Below, piece after piece: positions 43,180-51,463 of a DNA stretch of 64,000 bases (position 1 is the first letter of the stretch; each line of letters starts with the position of its first letter). The position numbers were made by a program, and so were the translations under genes. The stretch is from Flavivirga algicola (GTDB lineage Bacteria > Bacteroidota > Bacteroidia > Flavobacteriales > Flavobacteriaceae). The stretch is from positions 124,001 to 188,000 of the forward strand of contig NZ_JABBHF010000003.1 in the NCBI RefSeq assembly GCF_012910715.1. The letters are read 5' to 3'. Below the pieces are notes generated by a model. It did not search any database, had not been told where the DNA came from, and saw only the letters and a program-made list of their open reading frames with translations.

Positions 43180-45945
43180 ATGAATACAAAGAGAATATTT
43201 GGAATTATTTGTTTTTTCGTTTTTTTTTCTCAAATAGTTTTTTGCCAATCTAAAGAAAAAGTTTCTGTTGCTTTTGAAAATATCGGAATAACCGAGGCTT
43301 TATTAGAATTAGAAAACATATCTGAATACCAATTTTATTTTAATAAAGATTGGTTCAACGATTTGTTGATTTCAAAATCATTTACGAATGCTGATATTGA
43401 AGAAGTTTTAAGCGGGATTTTTGAAGCATCTTCAATTAATTTTTTCATTTTAAATAATAAGGTCATTCTAACCAAGAATAATGTGATTAGAGATAAAGTG
43501 TCCTTGAATTATTATGATTATAAGGATGATGAAAATATGGGGCAAGATTATAAAAAGGCTCCCGTACTACAAAAACAGTATGTTAATGCAGTTAAATCTA
43601 AAAACATTGAAATTTTTCATATAGGTAAAGAAGATGCAGGGTCATCTCAAAAAATCTTTACCATATCTGGATATATTAAAGACGCTAAAACTAAAAAACC
43701 AATAGAAAATTTAGTCGTATTTGTCCAGGGGACATCTATTAATACAATAACCAACAACCTGGGGTACTACAATATTAAGGTGCCTGTCGGATTTAGTATT
43801 TTAGAAATAGCCTCAATGTCCTATGGTAAACAACAAAAACAAATAGTCGTTTATGGTGATGGTATATTAAATTTTGAATTAGATGAAGATATTGAAGAGT
43901 TGGAAGAAATAGTTATTGAATCTGATAGAGATAAAAACATTAAAAGTGCTAATGTTGGAGTAACCAAAATATATGTTGAAGGAATTAAAAATATACCATT
44001 AGTTCTTGGTGAAAGAGATGTTCTAAAAGTTGCAACAACAATGCCAGGTATAAAAACTACAGGGGAAGGAGCTTTGGGGTACAATGTTAGGGGCGGGAAG
44101 GTCGATCAAAATTTGATTCTTTTTGATGATGCGGTAATTTATAATCCGTCTCATTTTTTCGGGATATTTTCGGCTATAAATCCTTTTGCAACAGGGAGTG
44201 TCGATATTTATAAAGGCAGTATTCCTGCAGAATTTGGTGGGCGATTATCTTCTGTAATAGATATTTCTACAAAAGAAGCAAATACAAAAGAACTTTCTGG
44301 AGAAGGCAATATTGGTCCAGTAACTGGGAATTTATTAGTGGAGGTTCCAATTATAAAAGACAAAGCTGCAGTTTTGGTAGGAGGTAGGGCTACTTATTCA
44401 GACTGGGTTCTAAAATCAATTTCCGAGGAGTCTATAAAAAATAGTAAAGCTTCGTTTTACGATGCTGTACTAAAATATAACCATAAAATTAATAATAAGA
44501 ATTCATTACAGGCAACAGCTTATTACAGCGAGGATGCGTTTAGTATAACTTCAGATTCTGTTTATAATTATAGTAATAGATTGGCCTCCATAAAATGGAA
44601 TCATGAGTTTAATGATAAAAATATGGCATCGGTTCAGTTGGCGACTAGTCAATACAAATTCAGCATAATTTATGATGGTATATTTAATAGAAATTTTGAT
44701 TTTGGTTATGGTATTAACGAAACCCAATTAAAACTAAAGGCGCGATACTTGCGAAACAAAAAGCATAAGTTTACTTATGGTTTAAGTAGTAAGTTATATA
44801 GTATCAAACCAGGAGATATCAACCCGTTAGGAGAGGAATCCGTTATTGAAAGCAAATCTGTAGAAAAAGAAAAGGGACTGGAGTCGGCTGTTTTTATCTC
44901 GGATTTATTTGAAGTTAATAAGAAATTACTTTTCGACCTAGGTTTCAGATATTCTTTTTATAAAGCGTTAGGGCCAGACAGTCAGAATGTTTATGCTTTA
45001 AATGTACCGCTAAGTTCAGAATCGGTTACGGAAACAAAACAATATGGTAATAATGAAATCATAAAAACATACGGTGGTTCGGAATTCAGATTTTCAGCAA
45101 GGTATTTTTTATCACCTACCCTTTCAGTAAAGGGTAGTTACAATAAAACAATTCAATATTCTCACTTACTGTCTTCTAATACAACTGCATCTCCAGTTGA
45201 CTCCTGGAAATTATCAGATTTAAATATTGAGCCCCAAAGGGCAGAACAGTATGCTTTAGGAGCATTTAAAAATTTTGATAATGGAATATATGAGATAAGT
45301 ATAGAAGGGTATTATAAAAAAATGAAAAATCTTTTAGATTTTAAAGTTGGTGCCGATTTACTACTCAATGAAGATATTGAAACAGAACTATTGCAGGGAG
45401 AAGGTAAGGCCTATGGTATAGAATTTTTACTGAAAAAGAAAAAAGGAAAATTTAATGGATGGTTGGGATATTCTTATTCCAGAACATTGGTGAAATTAGA
45501 TAGTGAATTCTTAACAAATCAAGTAAATAAAGGAGATTATTTTTCGGCCAATCAAGATCGGCCTCATGATGTTAGTCTAATATCAAACTATAAATTAACC
45601 AAACGTTATAGCTTTTCTTTAAATTTTAATTATCAGTCTGGAAGGCCTATTACATATCCTGTAGGCAAATACAGTTATAATGGAACGGAACAATTGTTAT
45701 ATAGTGATAGAAACAAATTTAGAGTACCAGATTATTATCGACTAGACCTTGGGGTTAATATTGAAGGGAACCATAAAAATGTAAAGCTTGCACATAGTTT
45801 TTGGAATATTTCTGTTTATAACGTTTTAGGAAGAAATAACCCATATTCAGTCTTTTTTGTAAATGAGGAAGGAGAAGTAAAAGGTTATAAATCGTCCATT
45901 TTTGCTATTCCTGTACCTACAATAACTTATAATTTTAAATTTTAA
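43180..45945 (+). CDS. TonB-dependent receptor with N-terminal STN domain
   Basis: 921 residues. A signal peptide (FGIICFFVFFSQIVFCQ) is followed by an STN domain (VSVAFENIGITEALLELENISEYQFYF read in parts, residues 27-100). Then comes a CarboxypepD-reg-like beta domain (IFTISGYIKDAKTKKPIENL, about 165-240). The plug domain has VEGIKNIPLVLGERDVLKVATTMPG near 267 and GYNVRGGKVDQNLILFDDAVIYNPSHFFG. The rest is a 22-strand barrel ending in PVPTITYNFKF. STN domains normally signal to an anti-sigma factor, but none is adjacent. It lies between a secreted protein (1-bp gap) and DUF4249 (1-bp gap). Confidence 0.92.
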   Translation: MNTKRIFGIICFFVFFSQIVFCQSKEKVSVAFENIGITEALLELENISEYQFYFNKDWFNDLLISKSFTNADIEEVLSGIFEASSINFFILNNKVILTKNNVIRDKVSLNYYDYKDDENMGQDYKKAPVLQKQYVNAVKSKNIEIFHIGKEDAGSSQKIFTISGYIKDAKTKKPIENLVVFVQGTSINTITNNLGYYNIKVPVGFSILEIASMSYGKQQKQIVVYGDGILNFELDEDIEELEEIVIESDRDKNIKSANVGVTKIYVEGIKNIPLVLGERDVLKVATTMPGIKTTGEGALGYNVRGGKVDQNLILFDDAVIYNPSHFFGIFSAINPFATGSVDIYKGSIPAEFGGRLSSVIDISTKEANTKELSGEGNIGPVTGNLLVEVPIIKDKAAVLVGGRATYSDWVLKSISEESIKNSKASFYDAVLKYNHKINNKNSLQATAYYSEDAFSITSDSVYNYSNRLASIKWNHEFNDKNMASVQLATSQYKFSIIYDGIFNRNFDFGYGINETQLKLKARYLRNKKHKFTYGLSSKLYSIKPGDINPLGEESVIESKSVEKEKGLESAVFISDLFEVNKKLLFDLGFRYSFYKALGPDSQNVYALNVPLSSESVTETKQYGNNEIIKTYGGSEFRFSARYFLSPTLSVKGSYNKTIQYSHLLSSNTTASPVDSWKLSDLNIEPQRAEQYALGAFKNFDNGIYEISIEGYYKKMKNLLDFKVGADLLLNEDIETELLQGEGKAYGIEFLLKKKKGKFNGWLGYSYSRTLVKLDSEFLTNQVNKGDYFSANQDRPHDVSLISNYKLTKRYSFSLNFNYQSGRPITYPVGKYSYNGTEQLLYSDRNKFRVPDYYRLDLGVNIEGNHKNVKLAHSFWNISVYNVLGRNNPYSVFFVNEEGEVKGYKSSIFAIPVPTITYNFKF

Positions 45946-45946
45946 A

Positions 45947-47134
45947 ATGAGATTAAATAAAAATATATTGTTACTTGTTTTGGTCATTAACTTTAGTTGT
46001 ACCGAACCATTTAAACTAGTCACTGAGTCTTTTGAGGATGTTTTGGTAGTTGAGGCCACGATAACTGATGAGCTGAAAACGCAAAAAATAAAAGTTTCTC
46101 GTACATATAAATTAGAAAGTGATATCCCTGTTATTGAAGAAACAGCAGAAGTTAAAATAGTAGATAGCAACAATAATGAATACGATTTTAAGCATGAAGG
46201 CGATGGTGTCTATAATTCGGTACGGAAATTTCAGGCTGTAGAAGGTGTTTCTTATAAATTATTTATAACAACATCAGATGGGAAAGAATATGTTTCTAAT
46301 GAAGAATTGTTAGCTCCAAAAGCAGAAATGGATCTATATGCAGAATCATTTAATTTGAATGGCGAAATAGGGGCACAGGTTTTTGTTAATAGTTACGATA
46401 ATTTGGGTAAAGCCAAATATTTTAGATATGAATACGAGGAGACCTATAAAATTGTGACGCCATACACTATTACTCAAGATGCTTTGGCTACTAATATTAC
46501 TGGTTCTGGGTTGAGTATAAGATATGATATAGAATTCGTTCCTAGACCTTTAAATAGGAACGTTTGTTACTCTAGTAATTATTCAAATAAAATTTTAATC
46601 ACAAATGTTAACGGATTAAATGAAGATAAAATATCTAGGTACCCGATTCGTTTTTTGCCTTCTGGGAGCCATTTGTTAAGAGAACGGTATAGTATTTTAG
46701 TAAAACAATATGTGCAATCTGCAAATGCAAACAATTTCTATAAAATACTAAAAGAATTAGGTTCTGATGAGAGTTTGTTAATAGACATTCAACCAGGGTT
46801 TATTCAAGGAAATATTTTTCCCAAACAAAACCCTGAAGAGAAAGTTATTGGCTTTTTTGATGTCTCTTCGGTAACATCTAAAAGGATTTATTTTAATTAT
46901 GCAGATTTCAATTTTAAATATCCAGGTTATTTTTTTTCGTGTGATCTTACCACATTGAATTATAACGCTGGTGGAGAGAAAAGGCTAGCTTTATATTATT
47001 TGATGGTTGGTATTGGTCATTTGTACCTCACTGGAGGAACCCCAGAAAGCCCTTCTCTTACATTTGTTTCATTACGATGTGGAGATTGTACTACGTTTTC
47101 TTCAAACATAAAACCAGAATTTTGGGAAGATTAA
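45947..47134 (+). CDS. DUF4249 lipoprotein
   Basis: 395 residues. The leader (NILLLVLVINFSC) ends at a lipobox Cys near residue 19, followed by TEPFKLVTESFEDVLVVEATITDEL, which is the family start. The C-terminal FVSLRCGDCTTFSSNIKPEFW holds paired Cys residues and the usual closing motif. DUF4249 proteins are found beside TonB receptors in Bacteroidota and may be their surface-exposed lipoprotein partner, comparable to SusD; this is by context only. It follows the receptor by 1 bp. Confidence 0.88.
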   Translation: MRLNKNILLLVLVINFSCTEPFKLVTESFEDVLVVEATITDELKTQKIKVSRTYKLESDIPVIEETAEVKIVDSNNNEYDFKHEGDGVYNSVRKFQAVEGVSYKLFITTSDGKEYVSNEELLAPKAEMDLYAESFNLNGEIGAQVFVNSYDNLGKAKYFRYEYEETYKIVTPYTITQDALATNITGSGLSIRYDIEFVPRPLNRNVCYSSNYSNKILITNVNGLNEDKISRYPIRFLPSGSHLLRERYSILVKQYVQSANANNFYKILKELGSDESLLIDIQPGFIQGNIFPKQNPEEKVIGFFDVSSVTSKRIYFNYADFNFKYPGYFFSCDLTTLNYNAGGEKRLALYYLMVGIGHLYLTGGTPESPSLTFVSLRCGDCTTFSSNIKPEFWED

Positions 47135-48885
47135 TAAAATATTTAGCACACATAAGCATAATTATATTGTGCTTATCTCATCATATTGCTTTTGGCCAAG
47201 TACAAAGCGATATTCAAGATATCATGATAAAAACAATCCCAAAAGAAAAAGTAGTTGTGCACCTCAATGATAAATTGCTGCTTACTGGGGATACGTTTTA
47301 TTATAAAGTTTTTTGTTTATCAGAGCAAACAAATCAATTAAGTGATATAAGTAAGATAGTATATGTCGAATTAATAGGAGAAAATAGTAATGCTTTATTT
47401 AACCAGAAGCTCAAGTTGGTAAATGGTATGGCAAGTGGCGATTATTTTATATCATCTGATATTAAAACTGGTAACTACAAACTTATTGCTTACACTAAAT
47501 GGATGATTAATAATCCTCAAAACTCTTTTTTTGTTAAAGATATTTACATTATTAACCCTTATATACCAACCTCGAATTTATTAAAAAACACGTCTGAAAA
47601 TGATAAATCAGTTAAGATTCAAATTAGAAAAACAAGAAGTGTTCAATCGGGAATCACCAAAAATGTTGGCGTGCAATTGAAAACAGATTTTGATATATAC
47701 AAACCTAGAAGTAGGGTTTTGTTAGAATTAGATAATACGTTTGGAACATCGATGTACGGTAACTATACCGTATCTGTTAAAAAGATAGACTCGGTAGAGG
47801 TAGAAACCGCTAATAGTGTTGAATTAAAAAAGGCTATTAATACAACTAATACATTTTATTTGCCAGAACTTAGAGGAGAAATTGTATCTGGATATGTTGT
47901 ATCTAAAGATCATGATTCAGTGATACCAAACAAAATAGTTGCTCTGTCTATTCCGGGTAAAAATTATGTATACAAAAATGTATTAACCGATAAATTTGGC
48001 GTGTTTTATTTTAATTTAGATGAAAGATACACTAATTCTGAATGTGTTTTACAAATTTTAGATCCCGATAGAAATGATTATAAAATAGTTTTAGACGGTT
48101 CTCAATTTAAATATTTTGGGACATTAAAATTTCAAAAGATTCAATTAAGTTCAAATATTCAAAATTGGGTACAAAATCAAAGTATTTATAATCAAATTGA
48201 GAACGCCTACAGTGCCTCTAAATTAGACAGTATATTGCCTCTAAGTTTTTTAAAACCATTTTACGAAAAACCTAGTATTACTTATGTGTTAGATGATTAT
48301 AAACGTTTTTCAACACTAAAAGAGACTTTTACCGAAGTAATTGAAGGCGGATTTGTAAGGAGGCATAAAGGGGTGAATAAATTAATAGTTCGTAGAAATA
48401 ATGTGTCTACATTTAACCCTTATGATGAGCGGGATCCATTAATACTTCTAGACGGCGTGTTAATTCAAGATAGTGAATACATATTAAATTACGATGCTTC
48501 AAAAATAGAAAAAGTGAGTTTGGTAAAAGAAATTTACTTTTATGGACCGAGCATATTTAACGGGATTATTGACATAACAACAAAAAAGGGAGATTTTTAT
48601 TTGCCACCTAAAGTTGATGGTATAAGTTACTTAAATCTAGATATTCCTAAAGAAAGAAGAGAATATTATCAACCTAATTATGACAATAACGGACAGATGT
48701 TAAAAAGAATTCCTGATTATAGGAGTCAGTTATTATGGGAACCAAACATTGATTTAAAATCTAAATCCAAGTCAATTGAATTTTATACATCAGATCTAGA
48801 GGGTACATTTGAGATACAGTTTGAAGGCTACACATTGAATGGAGCCCATGTAAATTCAAAAAGTTACTTCAAGGTAAAAAATTAA
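47122..48885 (+). CDS. Plug-domain protein with macroglobulin-like N-terminus, fourth gene of the TonB/DUF4249 operon
   Basis: 587 residues from TTG at 47122, chosen because it puts KYLAHISIIILCLSHHIAFGQ at the N-terminus as a signal peptide and overlaps DUF4249 by 13 bp; an ATG at 47077 would need 58 bp of overlap. After KVVVHLNDKLLLTGDTFYYKVF come MG2-like and beta-rich segments. Near the C-terminus YDERDPLILLDGVLIQDSEYI with YDASKIEKVSLVKEIYFYG and GIIDITTKKG form a plug-like domain without a barrel. Such plug-only proteins in Bacteroidota are of unknown function. It ends 1 bp before the convergent kinase. Confidence 0.8.
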   Translation: MGRLIKYLAHISIIILCLSHHIAFGQVQSDIQDIMIKTIPKEKVVVHLNDKLLLTGDTFYYKVFCLSEQTNQLSDISKIVYVELIGENSNALFNQKLKLVNGMASGDYFISSDIKTGNYKLIAYTKWMINNPQNSFFVKDIYIINPYIPTSNLLKNTSENDKSVKIQIRKTRSVQSGITKNVGVQLKTDFDIYKPRSRVLLELDNTFGTSMYGNYTVSVKKIDSVEVETANSVELKKAINTTNTFYLPELRGEIVSGYVVSKDHDSVIPNKIVALSIPGKNYVYKNVLTDKFGVFYFNLDERYTNSECVLQILDPDRNDYKIVLDGSQFKYFGTLKFQKIQLSSNIQNWVQNQSIYNQIENAYSASKLDSILPLSFLKPFYEKPSITYVLDDYKRFSTLKETFTEVIEGGFVRRHKGVNKLIVRRNNVSTFNPYDERDPLILLDGVLIQDSEYILNYDASKIEKVSLVKEIYFYGPSIFNGIIDITTKKGDFYLPPKVDGISYLNLDIPKERREYYQPNYDNNGQMLKRIPDYRSQLLWEPNIDLKSKSKSIEFYTSDLEGTFEIQFEGYTLNGAHVNSKSYFKVKN

Positions 48886-48886
48886 C

Positions 48887-49501
48887 TTAAAATAACCCAT
48901 TTATTTCTGCATCGATCCTATTGATAACGTTACCCAAATCCTCTGGGTTATCCACAAAGTTTAAGTCATCCACATCGATAATTAATAACTTTCCTTTGTC
49001 ATAGCCATGAATCCAGGCCTCATAGCGTTCGTTCAACCGACTTAAATAGTCTATGCTTATGGAGTTTTCGTAATCACGGCCGCGTTTGTGTATTTGGGAT
49101 ACCAGATTAGGAATAGAGCTGCGTAAATAAATTAATATATCGGGACCTTGAACTAAAGATTCCATTAAATCGAAAAGCGACCTGTAGTTTTCATAATCAC
49201 GGTTAGTCATAAGACCCATCGCATGCAAGTTTGGTGCGAAAATATGAGCATCTTCGTAAATGGTTCTATCTTGAATAATGTCTTTGCCACTTTGGCGAAT
49301 TTGTAACACCTGACTAAATCTACTATTTAAAAAATACACCTGTAAATTGAAACTCCAACGTTCCATTTGGTTATAAAAATCATCTAAGTACGGATTGTCA
49401 ACAACATCTTCCAGTTGTGCTTCCCATCTATAATGTTTTGCTAATAGTTTAGTAAGCGTGGTCTTTCCGGCACCAATGTTTCCAGCAATAGCAATATGCA
49501 T
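48887..49501 (-). CDS. Deoxynucleoside kinase
   Basis: 204 residues of the dNK/DGK family, which phosphorylate deoxynucleosides for salvage. Walker A is IAGNIGAGKTTLTKLLAKHY at residues 4-23, DRTIYEDAHIF near 78 contains the DRS/DRT-type substrate motif, and LIYLRSSIPNLVSQIHKRGRDYE is the LID region near 130. The 3' end is duplicated in decayed form at 42203-42290. It is followed on the same strand by nothing close; upstream lies the propeller-like gene at 5-bp distance. Confidence 0.92.
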   Translation of the reverse strand: MHIAIAGNIGAGKTTLTKLLAKHYRWEAQLEDVVDNPYLDDFYNQMERWSFNLQVYFLNSRFSQVLQIRQSGKDIIQDRTIYEDAHIFAPNLHAMGLMTNRDYENYRSLFDLMESLVQGPDILIYLRSSIPNLVSQIHKRGRDYENSISIDYLSRLNERYEAWIHGYDKGKLLIIDVDDLNFVDNPEDLGNVINRIDAEINGLF

Positions 49502-49506
49502 AATTT

Positions 49507-50289
49507 TTAGTCAATTTTTATTTTGTACTTCTGAAGGGCTTCGTTTGCGTAAATATACAAGGTTTCATTGGTTACAAAAAAATCATTTATCAATAAATTT
49601 GGTATTGATATTGGAATGGGGGTTTTACTGTTTTTTTTCAAATAAACCAATGATTTTTTTATTTTTAAAATGATATCTCCGTTACTTTCAGTAAGTTCTG
49701 TGTATTCGTTGTTTTTTGTTTTTTTTACCAGACTGCCAAAATAATTGTAAACATATAAGTGGTCTTTGGTAAGTAAATAACAAAAATTGTAATTGCTTTT
49801 TAAATCTAAAATGGGACTTTGAATAGGTATTGTTTGAGCACGCGTTGTTCGTGTTTTGTAATCAAAAAGTTCTAACTTTTGATTATCCTGATTAAAAATC
49901 CATATGGTATTATCATATCCAGTAGAAACATGAGACACATTTTTGTACTCAGTGAGTGTATTAAAATCGATTCTAAATATCTCTGCCAATCGGTTGTCTA
50001 GAATTATAACACTATTAAAGTCTTTGTAAAATAGGTTGATTTTTAAAGGGTTAAAAACATTGGCAGTTGTGATGTCGCCAAGTTGTAAATTATTATACGT
50101 AATAATGGTCTGGTTGAGATCTTTTTTATTAAAAACATTGTTGCTTATAAAGTAAGCAGTGCCAAAATTATCAATAGTAATAAACCGATCTGTTTTAAAA
50201 TCTGTTTTTTTTATAAATGAAGTTTCAATAGCCTTTTGAGCACATATTGAATAAGATAGAAGTAAAAAAAGATAGAGTGTATATTTCAT
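49507..50289 (-). CDS. Hypothetical secreted beta-propeller-like protein
   Basis: 260 residues. Signal peptide MKYTLYLFLLLSYSICAQ. The mature part consists of repeated short blades: FITIDNFGTAYFISNNVF, INLFYKDFNSVIILDNRLAE, IWIFNQDNQKLELFDY and LLTKDHLYVYNYFGS. No family name can be given. It is 5 bp upstream of the deoxynucleoside kinase on the same strand, an association I believe is common in Flavobacteriaceae but whose meaning is not known. Confidence 0.75.
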   Translation of the reverse strand: MKYTLYLFLLLSYSICAQKAIETSFIKKTDFKTDRFITIDNFGTAYFISNNVFNKKDLNQTIITYNNLQLGDITTANVFNPLKINLFYKDFNSVIILDNRLAEIFRIDFNTLTEYKNVSHVSTGYDNTIWIFNQDNQKLELFDYKTRTTRAQTIPIQSPILDLKSNYNFCYLLTKDHLYVYNYFGSLVKKTKNNEYTELTESNGDIILKIKKSLVYLKKNSKTPIPISIPNLLINDFFVTNETLYIYANEALQKYKIKID

Positions 50290-50573
50290 ATTGGCTCGAA
50301 AAATACAAAAACCTTACCACTTTTCAGTTAATTGAATGTAGTAAAATTCTTAATATCAAGATAATGTCATATTGCTTTAAGATATGTAGAGATCATCAAA
50401 TGAAGAGCGAAAAGAAAAGCGATATTATTTAAGAAATGGTGTTGAAAGAATAAGTAATTATGTTGGGAGGGTGTTTTAAGAGTTATTTAACATTTCTGCA
50501 TTAAACCAAATAGAAAGGTTTTAGTCAAATTAGGACATTGTTTTAATAAGCTAACTAAAAGATACTAATTTCA

Positions 50574-51428
50574 ATGAAAACGAATTTTATAAGATTAACA
50601 GCTATTCTTTTACTTTTCATATCCGCTCTGTCATTTGCTCAAAAAGATTTTCAAGGGAAAGCATATTATCAAACTAAAACCACTTTAGATATGAACAGGT
50701 TTGAAGGTAGACAAATGAGCGAGGACCAAAAAAAGCGTATTGCAGAACGCATGAAGAGCATGTTTGAAAAAACATATATTCTAACATTTAACCAAATAGA
50801 ATCTATTTATAAAGAGGAGGAAAAACTTGAAGCACCTGGGACTAGAGGAGGACGTTGGAGAGGCATGATGGGTAGTTTTACACCAGGTGACCTATATAAA
50901 AATGTGAAAGAACAGACCCTGTTGCAAGGTCAGGAGTTTTTCGGAAAGCAATTTTTAATCAAAGATTCTTTGCCTCAATTAAAATGGGTTATGGGTAGTG
51001 AAACAAAACAAATAGGAACCTATACCTGCTTTAAGGCAACTGCTATAAAAACCAAAACTGATTTTGATTTCAATAGGTTTAGGAGACCACCAGAACATAG
51101 AGGGAAAAAGGAGATGATCAATGGAAAAGAAGAAAGACCTATTCAGGTTGAGGTCGTAGTTTGGTACACGCCTCAAATCCCAGTGAATCAAGGACCAGGG
51201 GGATATTGGGGGCTTCCAGGTTTAATTTTAGAAGTCAATGAGGGAAGAACAACGATTTTATGTTCTAAAATTGTTATAAATCCAGAAGAGAAAGATATCA
51301 TCAAAGCACCATCAAAAGGGAAAGAAGTGTCAAAAGAAACGTACCATGCTATTGTAAAAAAGAAGACAGAAGAGATGCGAGAGAACTTTAGAAGAGATGG
51401 TGGCCGACCAGGAGGTAGAAGAAGGTAG
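50574..51428 (+). CDS. GLPGLI family protein
   Basis: 284 residues. Signal peptide FIRLTAILLLFISALSFAQ, followed by KDFQGKAYYQTKTTLDMNRFEG. The hallmark is GPGGYWGLPGLILEVNEG near residue 215, with VEVVVWYTPQIPVNQGP before it. The family is named after this motif and its function is unknown. The C-terminus is Arg/Gly-rich (RRDGGRPGGRRR), giving a strong positive charge. It precedes a TonB-like outer-membrane protein by 35 bp; the pairing is common in Bacteroidota. Confidence 0.92.
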   Translation: MKTNFIRLTAILLLFISALSFAQKDFQGKAYYQTKTTLDMNRFEGRQMSEDQKKRIAERMKSMFEKTYILTFNQIESIYKEEEKLEAPGTRGGRWRGMMGSFTPGDLYKNVKEQTLLQGQEFFGKQFLIKDSLPQLKWVMGSETKQIGTYTCFKATAIKTKTDFDFNRFRRPPEHRGKKEMINGKEERPIQVEVVVWYTPQIPVNQGPGGYWGLPGLILEVNEGRTTILCSKIVINPEEKDIIKAPSKGKEVSKETYHAIVKKKTEEMRENFRRDGGRPGGRRR

Positions 51429-51463
51429 TTTGGATGAATAAATAATTAATCAAAGAATCTTTA

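Noticed and set aside
43180-45945. STN receptor and the sigma remnant at 57775 as one system
   Set aside because: They are 12 kb apart with unrelated genes between, so a functional link would be pure guesswork.
50469-50480. GGGAGGGTGTTTTAAG as a second MITE end
   Set aside because: Only the GAGGGTGT core agrees and there is no inverted partner nearby.
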